Of a DNA stretch of 64,000 nt, positions 1-9,564 are shown one piece after another. The position numbers and the translations under genes are program-made. Source of the stretch: Sphingomonas sp. Root241 (lineage in GTDB: Bacteria; Pseudomonadota; Alphaproteobacteria; Sphingomonadales; Sphingomonadaceae); contig NZ_LMIV01000001.1 of the NCBI RefSeq assembly GCF_001428865.1, positions 925,776 to 989,775 of the forward strand. The letters are read 5' to 3'. Within the stretch, counting starts at the first letter, position 1, and each line of letters opens with the position of its first letter. The notes beneath the pieces are model-generated. The model was not told the origin of the DNA, did no database searches, and saw nothing but the letters and a program-made list of their open reading frames with translations.

Positions 1-1944
1 CACGTTGCGGAAGCGGATATCGCTCGAATTGTACAGTTTCACCGCCGCATCCATCGGCTTGATCGAACGGGTGACGCGATAGCCGTGATAATTGGCGAAC
101 AGGATGTTGCGCGAGTTGCGGAACTCGGTGGAGATCGCGTTCACGCCGTCGCGCACTTCCTGCTCGGTCTGCGGCGCCAGGAATTCCCAATTCTCGACAT
201 TGTCGAGCACGATCTCGGCGCGGTAATGATGCTCCGCCGAAAGCTCGTAGACATGCCCCGGCGTCCGGGTGTTCGAGACATAGAAGCCTGCCGATGCCAG
301 CGTGTTGGGCGACCAGATCGCCGCGAAGGTGCCGCCGCCGCCGTCGGTCACCCAGATGCTGGGATGCTGGCCGTCGAAGCGCGCTTTGGGATCGCCGAAG
401 CCGATCGGGCTGCCCTTGGTCAGCACCGTGCCGCCGCCGCCCTGGATCTTGACGTCGTTGACCATCGACGCCTCGCCCGCCTTCCACAGTAATGCAGTGG
501 CGCGCGGATTGACGCCGCCGGTCCACAGCCCGATCCCGGAGACGATCGCATTGCCGCCGCGCGCGCTCTCGATCAGTGCCTTGGCGCTGCCCACGCCCGC
601 ATAGGACGGGGTCTCGTCAGGCAGATAGAGATGGGTGAGGCTCGGGTGCAGCGAGATGAGCACGCTGTCCGGGCGCAGCCTGATCGTGTCGGTGACGCGG
701 TAGCGGCCCATCGGCAGATAGACCACGCGGTGCGTGTCGATCGCCCGCTGCAGCGCGGCGGTGTCGTCGGTCTCGTCGTCTCCCTTCACCCCGAGGTCGC
801 GGACATTGGCCCATTCGCTTACCGGCGGCAGCGCGCGGATCGCCGGTGCGCGGCGCGCCGGCATCCGGGCGAGCGGGACCATCGTCACGTCGGTCGCAAA
901 TTCGCCCATCGCGCCGAGTTCGGGCAGCTTGAGGCCGTAGGAGAAGTCGCTGACGCGGTAGTGCCGGCCTTGCCCGGACACATTCTTGCCGCTGTCGCGG
1001 AAATGGGCAAAGGTCGGGGTGTTCGACGCGACTGCATTGTCGAAGCCGATCTGCGTGAAGACGCTGCCTTCGTTCGAGATCACCACGCCGGCGCGCGAGA
1101 CGTTCTCGAAGCGAACGTCCTTGCCCCAGAGCGAGTCCGAATGGCCGCGATCGATTTCGATCCCGACGGGCGTGTTGCGGATCGCGACGTTGACCAATGT
1201 CAGGTCGACTTCGTGCTCGCGGATCGCGGCGTCGCGCTGGCCTTCGAATTCGGAATCGATCAGCGTGAACTGCCAGGCGGGCGAGGTCTTCTCGGTGAGG
1301 ATGCCGTAGCGGCCGCCATAGAAGCGGAGATTCTCGCATTCGTTCCCCGCCTGGTAGATGCCGGCGAGGCCCGAGCCGAGGTGGAAGTCGATATGGCGCA
1401 GGAAGCCGTGCTGGGCGACGCGGAAACGCACCGCGACGGCGCCGGCATTGCCCTGGCCGATCTCGAAATCGACATTGGACAGCGCCGAATAGAAGGTGCT
1501 CGAAGTGGCGTCGAAGATGTTCGGGTTGGCCGGAACGCTGGTGGGCGGCGGCACCGGCACCTTGCCGACGCGGTACTGGTCCTCGCCCGTGAAGCTGACC
1601 ATCGCCGCCACGCCGGCGCCGAAGCCCGCGCTGTTGTCGGCCAGCAATATCACCGGACGCGTCGCCCCGACGCCGAATATGCGCACGGCCGAACGCACGA
1701 AGATCGTGCGGCTGATCCGGTAGCGGCCCGAGGGCAGGAAAACCACGCCGCCACGTCCTCCCGCGGCCGCGGCGTCGATCGCCTGCTGGATCGCGGTGCT
1801 ATCGTCGGCGCGGCCGTCGCCGACGCCCTTGACCGTGAAGGCGCGCGGGTCCTCCGGAGCGGTCAGATAGACCGAGGTCGATTTGGCCAGAGCGGGGAAA
1901 GGCGACAGCAGCAAGGCGACGCAGAGCAGGCAAAAGGCCTTCAT
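1..1944 (-). CDS. Secreted GH55-like / pectate-lyase-superfamily beta-helix protein (C-terminus beyond window)
   Basis: The first 648 codons are present and the reading frame runs off the left edge without a stop. The ATG at 1944 is preceded by GGGAGA at good spacing and opens a signal peptide (MKAFCLLCVALLLSPFPALA). Two beta-helix entry motifs are visible, DGRADDSTAIQQAID near residue 45 and ETDDTAALQRAID near residue 390. This is the tandem layout seen in GH55 and related Pectate_lyase_3 proteins. It is a clear paralogue of the protein at 3307-6366, about two-thirds identical by eye, with long matching blocks such as SPAWQ..DSEF.GQRDAAIREHE and WVTDGGGGTF. It probably acts in the periplasm or outside the cell on a polysaccharide. 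The substrate is not deducible, and whether it carries a C-terminal propeller like its paralogue is unknown because of the truncation. Confidence 0.85.
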   Translation of the reverse strand, partial: MKAFCLLCVALLLSPFPALAKSTSVYLTAPEDPRAFTVKGVGDGRADDSTAIQQAIDAAAAGGRGGVVFLPSGRYRISRTIFVRSAVRIFGVGATRPVILLADNSAGFGAGVAAMVSFTGEDQYRVGKVPVPPPTSVPANPNIFDATSSTFYSALSNVDFEIGQGNAGAVAVRFRVAQHGFLRHIDFHLGSGLAGIYQAGNECENLRFYGGRYGILTEKTSPAWQFTLIDSEFEGQRDAAIREHEVDLTLVNVAIRNTPVGIEIDRGHSDSLWGKDVRFENVSRAGVVISNEGSVFTQIGFDNAVASNTPTFAHFRDSGKNVSGQGRHYRVSDFSYGLKLPELGAMGEFATDVTMVPLARMPARRAPAIRALPPVSEWANVRDLGVKGDDETDDTAALQRAIDTHRVVYLPMGRYRVTDTIRLRPDSVLISLHPSLTHLYLPDETPSYAGVGSAKALIESARGGNAIVSGIGLWTGGVNPRATALLWKAGEASMVNDVKIQGGGGTVLTKGSPIGFGDPKARFDGQHPSIWVTDGGGGTFAAIWSPNTLASAGFYVSNTRTPGHVYELSAEHHYRAEIVLDNVENWEFLAPQTEQEVRDGVNAISTEFRNSRNILFANYHGYRVTRSIKPMDAAVKLYNSSDIRFRNV

Positions 1945-2050
1945 CGTCTATCTCCCGGAGGGGCCAAATTCGAAGAATGGCCGGCAGTCCGCCGCAGTCG
2001 GCGGCACGGCCCGATCCGCAACGATCCCGCCTTAGTGGCGGGGAACAGTA

Positions 2051-2314
2051 TCAGAAGCCCGACAGGGCGATCTCCTGCGCCGCGATCGCGACCTGGGTCC
2101 GGTTGCGCACGTTGAGCTTGCGCATCAGCGCGGTCATGTGCGCCTTCACCGTCGCTTCGGCGATACCGAGCTCGAAGGCGATCTGCTTGTTGAGCTGGCC
2201 CGAACGGACGCCGCGCATCACCTTGATCTGCGTGGGCGTCAGCTGGAACGGCGCGCTGGCGGCAGGCATTCCGGCGCGCTTCGCTACCGTTTGGCGATCT
2301 TCGTTTCCCGTCAT
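2051..2314 (-). CDS. Small stand-alone LuxR-type (GerE) helix-turn-helix protein
   Basis: This is an 87-residue protein whose residues about 22-87 are a LuxR/GerE DNA-binding domain. It shows LTPTQIKVMRGVRSGQLNKQIAFELGIAEATVKAHMTALMRKLNVRNRTQ, given here only as a motif span, with the typical N-K-Q-I-A and T-V-K-A-H recognition signature. No receiver or ligand-binding domain precedes it. The ATG at 2314 has a GAGG ribosome site five bases upstream, so the short form looks real rather than a mis-called fragment of a response regulator. It lies between the gluconokinase and the first beta-helix protein, all on the minus strand, so it may regulate this carbohydrate locus. The target is inference. 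Confidence 0.75.
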   Translation of the reverse strand: MTGNEDRQTVAKRAGMPAASAPFQLTPTQIKVMRGVRSGQLNKQIAFELGIAEATVKAHMTALMRKLNVRNRTQVAIAAQEIALSGF

Positions 2315-2582
2315 GGCATCCTCGCTCCCTCGGCTCTTCGGCCCGTCGCGCCGCGGTTTCGCGTCCGCGGCAGCTGCGCCCCTGTTCCGGTTGGATGGAA
2401 TCAGTTGGACAGATTTTGAATATGTTCCGGTAATCTTCCTCGAATCAAGCCCTATTCGTGCATTTGTGCAAAAATCTGTCCTACAGATTATGCGGTCGGG
2501 CGTCCCTTCTCGTCATTTCGTGAAGGCGGGAATCCGGGGCCACGCAGGACCGGCCGGGTAGAATGACTCTGGAATCCTCAGC

Positions 2583-3179
2583 CTAACGCGCCGCGTCGAT
2601 ATCGACCTTAGCCCATGCAAGAACCTCGGCGCACAATTGCTCGACCGGGCCGTAGCAATGCAACACCAAGGCGCGCTCGTCGGCCATGGGGCGCTCCAGC
2701 GCGGCGAACTGGCTCCCGAGCAGGCTGGGCGGCATGTAATGGCCGGATCGGGCGGCAAGCCGGTCCGCGATTTCCTCGCGTTCGCCGTCGAGCAACACGA
2801 AGAGCAGCGGCACGCCCGCCGCGCGTTCGAGCCGTTCGCGATAGCTGCGCTTGAGCGCCGAGCAGGCAGCGAGTGCGACACCGTTGTCAATCACGGCCGT
2901 GCCAATGGCGGCGCCGAGCCGGTCGAGCCAGGGCCAGCGGTCGGAATCGGCCAGCGGCTGCCCGGCGCGCATCTTGGCGATGCTCGCGGCGGCGTGGAAA
3001 TCGTCGCCTTCGAGCGCGGGGCAGTCGAGACGCGCGGCGAGGTGTTCGATCAACGTCGATTTGCCGCAACCGCTCACGCCCATTGCGACGATCGCGCAGC
3101 GCGGCAGCGCAGCCGGATTCCTCAGTGATTGCACCGCCGACTTCACCCTTTCGTCACCGTTCGCGCAGGCCTGGGCCAT
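2583..3179 (-). CDS. gntK: Gluconokinase (gluconate 6-kinase)
   Basis: This enzyme phosphorylates D-gluconate with ATP to 6-phosphogluconate, feeding the Entner-Doudoroff or pentose phosphate pathways in the cytoplasm. The P-loop GVSGCGKST lies at residues 34-42. It is followed by the family motifs EGDDFH and KM..GQPL.D.DR.PWL, then C.ALK..YR and ..GHYMP.SLL.SQF..LE. The length from the P-loop matches the usual gluconokinase of about 165-175 residues. The extra 25-30 N-terminal residues suggest the real start may be internal, and I could not settle it from ribosome sites. Its location between two secreted glycan-active proteins suggests that the locus delivers a glucose- or gluconate-type product. 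Confidence 0.88.
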   Translation of the reverse strand: MAQACANGDERVKSAVQSLRNPAALPRCAIVAMGVSGCGKSTLIEHLAARLDCPALEGDDFHAAASIAKMRAGQPLADSDRWPWLDRLGAAIGTAVIDNGVALAACSALKRSYRERLERAAGVPLLFVLLDGEREEIADRLAARSGHYMPPSLLGSQFAALERPMADERALVLHCYGPVEQLCAEVLAWAKVDIDAAR

Positions 3180-3306
3180 GCATCTGAGGCAATCCTATCA
3201 GGCGCGCGGCATGCTTTGACCATTGCGACCTTTGTCGCGGTCGCTGGCATTCCCCGGCGGGCCTATGCGCGGATGATCCTTTGGAATCTTGCGAAAGGCG
3301 GGCAGC

Positions 3307-6300
3307 GTGAGGGGCGGGGTGACAGCTACGATCGCCGCCTGCATGGTCGTCGCGGCAATGCAGCTCGGCGCTGCCGCCATCGCGCAGCCGACTTCTACAT
3401 TCTCCGTCGCGCCGCAGGATCCCCGCGCAATCACGGTCAAGGCGCGCGGCGACGGCGTCGCCGACGACAGCGCCGCGATCCAGACGGCAATCGATGCCGC
3501 GGCGGCAAAGCCCGGCGGCGGCATCGTCTTCCTCCCCTCCGGCCGCCATCGCATCACGCGTACGCTCTATATCTGGCCCGGCGTGCGCCTGTTCGGCGTC
3601 GGCAGGAAACGGCCGACGATCCTGCTCGCCCCCGCAACGCCCGGTTTCCAGACCGGCGTGGCCACCATGGTGTCCTTCGCCGGCAACCAGCCGGGCGGCG
3701 CCGCGCCGGGGCCCAGCGGCGTGGTCGCTCCCCGTCGGGTGGCGGTGCCGCCGCCGACCGGCGTTCCCTTCGATCCGCGCATCGCCGATGCCAATTCGGG
3801 CACCTTCTATTCGGCGATGGCCAATGTGGATTTCGAGATCGGGGCAGGCAATCCCGCCGCCACGGCGGTACGCTTCCACACCGCGCAGCACAGCTATCTC
3901 GCGCATATCGACTTCCATCTCGGATCGGCGCTGGCCGGCATCTATCAGGTCGGCAATCTCGGCATCGACCTGCGCTTCTACGGCGGGCGCTACGGCATCC
4001 TCGCGGAGAAGACCTCGCCGGCCTGGCAATATACGCTGCTCGATTCTGAGTTCGTCGGGCAACGCGACGCCGCGATCCGCGAACATGAGGCCGGGCTGAC
4101 CCTGGTCAATACGGTGTTCCGGGACACGCCCGTGGGGATCGAGATCGATCGCGGCTATGGCGACTGGCTCTGGGGCAAGGACGTGCGCTTCGAGAATGTC
4201 TCGCGGGCCGGCGTGATCATCAGCAACGAAGCCAACGCCTATACCCAGGTGGGTTTCGAGAACGCGGTGGCCAGCCGCACGCCGATATTCGCCCGGTTCC
4301 GCGATAGCGGGAAGACCGTTGCGGGTCCCGCGACGCACTATCGGGTCAAGGCGTTCACGCATGGATTGACGCTGCCGGGGCTGGGCCGGACCGGCAGCTT
4401 CGCGACGCGGCTGGATGCGAGTCCGCTGTCGGCGCTGCCGCGCCGTCGCGCTCCGGCGATCCGGGCGTTCCCGGCTGTAGCGGCATGGACCAATGTCCGC
4501 GATCTCGGCGTGCGGGGCGACAATGCGGCGGACGATACCGCCGCGCTGCAGCGGGCGATAGACACGCACCGCGTCCTCTATTTCCCGGCCGGCTTCTACC
4601 GCGTCACCGATACGCTGAAGCTGCGTCCCGACAGCGTGCTGATCGGCCTGCATCCGGGCTTCACCCAGATCGCGCTCGCCGACGACACGCCCGCCTTTCG
4701 CGGCATCGGCCCGGCGAAGGGGCTGATCGAGAGCGCGCGCGGCGGCGACGCGATCGTCTCGGGGCTGGGTCTCGCCACCGGTGGCGTCAATCCCCGTGCA
4801 ACGGCGTTGCTCTGGCGCGCGGGCCTTCGCTCGCTGGTCGATGACGTCAAGTTCCAGGGCGGGCACGGCACGAACCTCGCCGATGGCAGCCGCTTCGATC
4901 CCTATAATGCCGATCACACCGGCGATGCCGACCCGAGGAAGCGCTGGGACGGGCAATATGCCAGCCTGTGGGTGACCGATGGCGGCGGCGGGACCTTCAA
5001 CGGGTTATGGACCCCCAGCACCTATGCCCAGGCTGGGCTTTATGTGTCGGACACCGACACGCCCGGATATGTCTACCAGATGTCGGCCGAGCATCATGTG
5101 CGCGCCGAGATCGTGCTCGATCGCGTGCGCAACTGGGAATTCCTCGCGCCGCAGACCGAGGAGGAAGCGGGCGAGAGCCGCACCGCGGTGGCGCTCGAGG
5201 TGCGCAATTCGCGCGACATCCTGTTCGCCAATTTCCACGGCTATCGCGTCACCCGCTCGCTCCAGCCGGCGCCGGCGGCGATCAGGCTCCTCGGCTCGAT
5301 CGACATCCGGTTCCGCAATGTCCACGTCAATGCCGAGAGCGGTTTCGCCACCTGCGATGCCAATGGCTGCGGCACCTATCTAAGGGCGAGCAAATATCCC
5401 TATTCCAACGCAATCCAGGACCTGACGCGCGGCGTCGAAGTGCGTGAGCGCGAATTCGCCGTCCTCGACGTGACCGACGCGCCGGTTCCGGCCGCAACGC
5501 CCTCGGTCTTGCCGGTCAAGCGTCTCGCCGGCGATTTCTACGCGCTGGGCGGCGGCGCGGTGGATGCCGCGGGCAAGCTCTATTTCGTCGACCGGCAGTT
5601 CCACCGCATCCACGGCTGGTCGGAGCGGGAGGGGCTGTCGATCGTCGCCGATGCGCCGCTCGATCCGATCAACCTCGCAGTCGATCGATCGGGCGATCTG
5701 TTGGTGCTGTCGTCGCACGGGCCGGAGGCGACGGTGTACAGCATCAGGCCCGGCGAGCCGCAGACGGTGCGCGTGATCGCGCCGACGCCGGTCGCCGATC
5801 GCGCGGGCGCGCGTGTCGCGCTGCCTGGCAGCTTCTGGAACAATGGCGAGTTCCGCGACCAATATGATCCCGCCGCCGATCGCTTCACGACGCTCGCCGA
5901 GATGTTCGCGCGTGACATGACTGCGCCCAAGCCCCGCGAATATGTCTCCCCCGACAAAAGCCTGGTCCTGCCGGCCTTTCGCGTCTGGCAGCAGGGCCCG
6001 GCCAATCATCTCGGCTGGCGCTTCTCTGACACGCTCGACACCTATGGCTGGGTCACCGGCAAGATCGGGGAGCGAGTTTATCTCGCCAATGGCTCCGAGA
6101 ACCTCACTTATTCCGGCCTGCTCGGCGCCGGCGGCGTCATTACGGATCTCAAGCCATTCGCGGGGCGGGGCGGGGAGAGCGTCGCCACCGGCCCGGACGG
6201 GCGCGTCTATGTCGCGAACGGCCAGGTGTTCGTCTATGCGCCCGACGGCCATGAAATCGGGCGGATCGATGTGCCGGAGCGCCCGCTGCAATTGCTGTTC

Positions 6301-6366
6301 GGCGGCGCCGACGGGCGCACGCTGTTCATTCTCACGCACCACGTGCTCTATTCGGCGCAGCCTTGA
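3307..6366 (+). CDS. Secreted GH55-like double beta-helix protein fused to a C-terminal beta-propeller
   Basis: This protein has about 1,019 residues with three parts. A signal peptide ends near AAAIA-Q. Two beta-helix domains open with DGVADDSAAIQTAID and NAADDTAALQRAID, covering roughly residues 40-390 and 392-730. A C-terminal segment of about 280 residues has repeated NHL/SMP-30-like strands (GAVDAAGKLYFVD, INLAVDRSGDLLVLS, VATGPDGRVYVANG), suggesting a beta-propeller. No ATG suits the N-terminus: GTG at 3307 has AAAGG eight bases upstream, and TTG 3289 and GTG 3319 are alternatives. It is the paralogue of the protein at 1-1944 and lies 132 bp before a TonB receptor on the same strand. 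A role in releasing or binding extracellular glycan oligomers is inferred. GH55 enzymes act on beta-1,3-glucan, but this substrate is not proven. Confidence 0.82.
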   Translation: MRGGVTATIAACMVVAAMQLGAAAIAQPTSTFSVAPQDPRAITVKARGDGVADDSAAIQTAIDAAAAKPGGGIVFLPSGRHRITRTLYIWPGVRLFGVGRKRPTILLAPATPGFQTGVATMVSFAGNQPGGAAPGPSGVVAPRRVAVPPPTGVPFDPRIADANSGTFYSAMANVDFEIGAGNPAATAVRFHTAQHSYLAHIDFHLGSALAGIYQVGNLGIDLRFYGGRYGILAEKTSPAWQYTLLDSEFVGQRDAAIREHEAGLTLVNTVFRDTPVGIEIDRGYGDWLWGKDVRFENVSRAGVIISNEANAYTQVGFENAVASRTPIFARFRDSGKTVAGPATHYRVKAFTHGLTLPGLGRTGSFATRLDASPLSALPRRRAPAIRAFPAVAAWTNVRDLGVRGDNAADDTAALQRAIDTHRVLYFPAGFYRVTDTLKLRPDSVLIGLHPGFTQIALADDTPAFRGIGPAKGLIESARGGDAIVSGLGLATGGVNPRATALLWRAGLRSLVDDVKFQGGHGTNLADGSRFDPYNADHTGDADPRKRWDGQYASLWVTDGGGGTFNGLWTPSTYAQAGLYVSDTDTPGYVYQMSAEHHVRAEIVLDRVRNWEFLAPQTEEEAGESRTAVALEVRNSRDILFANFHGYRVTRSLQPAPAAIRLLGSIDIRFRNVHVNAESGFATCDANGCGTYLRASKYPYSNAIQDLTRGVEVREREFAVLDVTDAPVPAATPSVLPVKRLAGDFYALGGGAVDAAGKLYFVDRQFHRIHGWSEREGLSIVADAPLDPINLAVDRSGDLLVLSSHGPEATVYSIRPGEPQTVRVIAPTPVADRAGARVALPGSFWNNGEFRDQYDPAADRFTTLAEMFARDMTAPKPREYVSPDKSLVLPAFRVWQQGPANHLGWRFSDTLDTYGWVTGKIGERVYLANGSENLTYSGLLGAGGVITDLKPFAGRGGESVATGPDGRVYVANGQVFVYAPDGHEIGRIDVPERPLQLLFGGADGRTLFILTHHVLYSAQP

Positions 6367-6498
6367 GCCCGCGTCTCCCGCGGCCGCGCCTGCGACCATG
6401 GTCGTAGATGATGGAGCGCTCGTGATCCGGTAAGACCCCGGGGCACTGCAGCGTGAAGCATCACCGAATTCACGCGCCAAAAAACAAGATGGGGATGG

Positions 6499-9498
6499 AT
6501 GATGGGGATTCTTTCTTTCGATCGTCGCGCATCGGCGGCTATTTATGTTACCGCTACCAGTCTCGCGGCGCTCGCCACCGCACTGAGCTTCTCGCCCGCT
6601 GCCGCCCAGACCGTACCGGCCGAGCCCGTCGTCCAGGAAACGGAAACGCAGGCTGCGGTCCCCGCCGCGCAGGAGCCGGAGACTCCGGGCGACATCGTCG
6701 TTACCGGCACGCGCATCCTGTCGAGCGGATTCACCGCGCCCACGCCCACCACGGTGATCGGGGAGGAGCAGATCGCCAACAATGCCCAGCCCAACATCTT
6801 CAACACGATCGCGCAGCTGCCTTCGCTCCAGGGATCGACCGGCGCCGCCACCGGCACCTTCAGCACCTCGAGCGGCCTGCAGGGGCTCAGCTCCTTCTCG
6901 TTGCGTGGCCTTCAGCCAATCCGTACCCTGACCTTGCTCGACGGCCAGCGCGTCGTCGGCGCCAATGTGACCGGCGTTCCCGACATCAGCATGTTCCCCC
7001 AGTTGCTGGTGAAGCGCGTCGACGTGGTGAATGGCGGTGCGTCGGCTTCCTATGGTTCGGACGCCGTCGGCGGCGTCGTCAATTTCATCACCGACACGCG
7101 TTTCACCGGCTTCAAGGCCAACGTCCAGGGCGGCATCACCACTTATGGCGACGACAAACAGGCACTCGTCCAGGCGGCCTGGGGCACGGCACTCTTCGAC
7201 GATCGCCTGCACCTGATCCTGAGCGGCGAATATGATCACGAGGACGGCGTCGGGCCGGGCAATTTCGGTACCGATCTCGCCGGTAGCCGCGACTGGTATC
7301 GCGCCACCACGCTGCTGAACACCGGGCAGACCAACAACGGCCTGCCGCAGTTCAACTATAGCGATTATGCGCAGCCCTATCAGTATGCCCTGTACGGCCT
7401 GATCAACAACGGCCCGTTGCAGGGCATCGCGTTCGACCAGAACGGGACGCCGTTCAACTTCAACTACGGGTCGGGCGGCCAGCCCCTGGGCAATGGCCGC
7501 GTCTCGAACTGCTACACCGGCAACGCCTTCTGCGTCGGCGGCGACCTGTCGGGAGCGCCGGGATCGGGCGCGTCGCTGAAGTCGGCGCTGGAGCGCATCA
7601 ACGGCTATGGCCGGCTCGGCTTCGACATCGCCGAGAACAGCGAGATCTACGTCACCGTCAACGTGGCGCAGGTGAAGACCAGCAACCAGCCCAGCCCCGG
7701 CTATGGCCGACCGAACCTGACGGTCCAGTGCGCCAATCCGTTCCTGCCGCAACTGGTGCGGGACCGGTGCGCCACCGCCGGCATCACGTCGTTCAACTTC
7801 GGGACGAGCAACGGGAATTTCCCCGATCCCAGGGTTTCGACCGATCGACGCCAATATCGCTTCGTCGGCGGCATCAAGGGCCAGTTCGATATCGGCGGAT
7901 CGGACTGGAACTACGACGCTTATTACGAGCACGGTACGACCATTTCGGACATCAATGTCGACGATATCGTCCTGCAGAACCGCTATGTGGCCGCGACCAA
8001 CGCGATCACGCTCAACGGCGCGATCGTCTGCGCCGATGCGGGCGCGCGGGCGGCGGGATGCCAGCCGATCAACATCTTCGGCGGTGCCGCCCCCTCGTCG
8101 GCGGCGCTCGCTTATGTCACCCCCGAGAACGGGCCGTTCCAGCACACCAGGCTGACCCAGGATGTCGCGAGCATCAACTTCTCGGGCGAGCCGCTCAATC
8201 TCTGGGCGGGCCCGCTGTCGGTCGCCTTCGGTGGCGAGTATCGCCGTGAGTCCTACCGGGTGAACGCCGATCCTTACGGCGCGGGCGTTTCGACGATCAG
8301 CCCGAACAGCGCCGATTATCCGGCGGATCCCCTGCTCAACGCGCCCTTGGGGAGCAACTGGGCGGCCGGCAATTACAAGAACGGCACCGGCAAATACGAT
8401 GTCTATGAAGGCTCGTTCGAACTCAATCTGCCGTTGTTCAAGGGCGACGATGTCGGCCGCGCGAACCTGAACGGCGCTGCCCGCGTAACGCATTACAGCA
8501 CCTCGGGCACGGTCTGGGCGTGGAAGATCGGCGGGACCTGGGATACCCCGCTCGAAGGCATCCGCCTGCGTGCCGTCACTTCGCGCGACGTGCGTGCGCC
8601 GAACCTGTCGGAGCTCTTCGCCGCGCCGACCGTCACGACGCTGCCCAGCTTCAACGATCCGTTCCGCAACGTCGCGGTGCAGGCGTTCCAGAACACGGTC
8701 GGCAACCCCAATCTGAAGCCGGAGATCGCGCGCAACACCGAAGTCGGCATCGTCCTGTCGCGTCCTTCCTGGTTGCCGGGCCTGAGCCTGTCCCTCGACT
8801 ATTACAGCATCAAGCTGAACGGCGTGATCTCGACCCTGTCGGCCGATCAGATCGTCCGGTTCTGCTTCGAGGGCAATCAGGCCTTTTGCGGCGGCTTCGT
8901 CCTGAACAGCCCGGTCCAGGGCGGGAACTTCATCAACGTCCAGCCCTTCAATCTCGCCTCGTGGAAGACCAGCGGGTTCGACATCGAGGCGAGCTATCAA
9001 TGGGTCAAGCCGCTCGGCCTGCCGGGCACCTTCACCCTCCGCGGCCTCGGCACGCACGTCCGCGAGTTCCGCGTCGACGCGGGCATCGCCGGCGTCGACA
9101 CGGTCGACCAGGCCGGCGCCAACACCGGCAACACGCCCGACTGGAAGTGGCTGGCGATCCAGACCTATGACAACGACGCGTTCAGCCTGACCGTCCAGGA
9201 GCGCTGGTTCTCGGACGGCGTGTTCGGCAACCAATATGTCGTGTGCACGTCGGGCTGCCCGGCCTCGACCGGCAATCACCCGACCATCAACCGCAACCGG
9301 ATGGAGGGCGCATTCTATGTCGACGTCGGCGGCACGGCGAAGCTCACCGGCAACGTCAGCACCTTCTTCAAGGTCGACAATCTGTTCGACCATGATCCCG
9401 CGCCGTCGCCGCAGACCAATACCGGCCTCGACGTGAACCCCGCGCTCTACGACACGCTCGGCCGAACCTACCGCCTCGGCGTGCGCGCGAGGTTCTGA
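6499..9498 (+). CDS. TonB-dependent outer-membrane receptor
   Basis: This 999-residue receptor has a signal peptide ending at SPAAAQ, a TonB-box-like stretch GDIVVTGTRI at about residues 64-73, and a plug domain to about residue 190. The plug motifs SLRGLQPIRTLTLLDGQRV and GGASASYGSDAVGGVVNFIT are clear. A beta-barrel follows with the family motifs RAVTSRDVRAPNLSELFA and LKPE.A.N.E.G, and it ends in an aromatic residue (LGVRARF). It imports a substrate across the outer membrane using TonB-ExbBD energy. The large size and the two neighbouring secreted beta-helix proteins fit an oligosaccharide receptor rather than a siderophore receptor, but that is context inference. Start: tandem ATGs at 6499 and 6502. 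It is terminated by the hairpin at 9524-9564. Confidence 0.95.
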   Translation: MMGILSFDRRASAAIYVTATSLAALATALSFSPAAAQTVPAEPVVQETETQAAVPAAQEPETPGDIVVTGTRILSSGFTAPTPTTVIGEEQIANNAQPNIFNTIAQLPSLQGSTGAATGTFSTSSGLQGLSSFSLRGLQPIRTLTLLDGQRVVGANVTGVPDISMFPQLLVKRVDVVNGGASASYGSDAVGGVVNFITDTRFTGFKANVQGGITTYGDDKQALVQAAWGTALFDDRLHLILSGEYDHEDGVGPGNFGTDLAGSRDWYRATTLLNTGQTNNGLPQFNYSDYAQPYQYALYGLINNGPLQGIAFDQNGTPFNFNYGSGGQPLGNGRVSNCYTGNAFCVGGDLSGAPGSGASLKSALERINGYGRLGFDIAENSEIYVTVNVAQVKTSNQPSPGYGRPNLTVQCANPFLPQLVRDRCATAGITSFNFGTSNGNFPDPRVSTDRRQYRFVGGIKGQFDIGGSDWNYDAYYEHGTTISDINVDDIVLQNRYVAATNAITLNGAIVCADAGARAAGCQPINIFGGAAPSSAALAYVTPENGPFQHTRLTQDVASINFSGEPLNLWAGPLSVAFGGEYRRESYRVNADPYGAGVSTISPNSADYPADPLLNAPLGSNWAAGNYKNGTGKYDVYEGSFELNLPLFKGDDVGRANLNGAARVTHYSTSGTVWAWKIGGTWDTPLEGIRLRAVTSRDVRAPNLSELFAAPTVTTLPSFNDPFRNVAVQAFQNTVGNPNLKPEIARNTEVGIVLSRPSWLPGLSLSLDYYSIKLNGVISTLSADQIVRFCFEGNQAFCGGFVLNSPVQGGNFINVQPFNLASWKTSGFDIEASYQWVKPLGLPGTFTLRGLGTHVREFRVDAGIAGVDTVDQAGANTGNTPDWKWLAIQTYDNDAFSLTVQERWFSDGVFGNQYVVCTSGCPASTGNHPTINRNRMEGAFYVDVGGTAKLTGNVSTFFKVDNLFDHDPAPSPQTNTGLDVNPALYDTLGRTYRLGVRARF

Positions 9499-9523
9499 CC
9501 GCCCCCCGACCGGTTCCCCCCTG

Positions 9524-9564
9524 GGCTTGGCGAAATTCACGATGTTTCGCCAAGCCGTTTTTTT
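9524..9564 (+). terminator. Rho-independent terminator of the TonB receptor gene
   Basis: A perfect 12-bp stem (GGCTTGGCGAAA at 9524-9535 and TTTCGCCAAGCC at 9545-9556) with a 9-base loop is followed by G and seven T residues. It begins 25 bases after the receptor stop codon. Confidence 0.93.

Noticed and set aside
6393..6404. CGACCATGGTCG palindrome between the beta-helix gene and the TonB receptor as an operator
   Set aside because: A single 12-bp palindrome is expected often by chance in GC-rich DNA. No second copy or adjacent regulator supports it.
5380..9540. A minus-strand open frame of nearly 1,400 codons across the TonB receptor gene
   Set aside because: It is antisense to two well-supported genes. 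The composition is that of a shadow frame in GC-rich DNA (rich in Arg, Asp and Ala), with no domain and no ribosome site.
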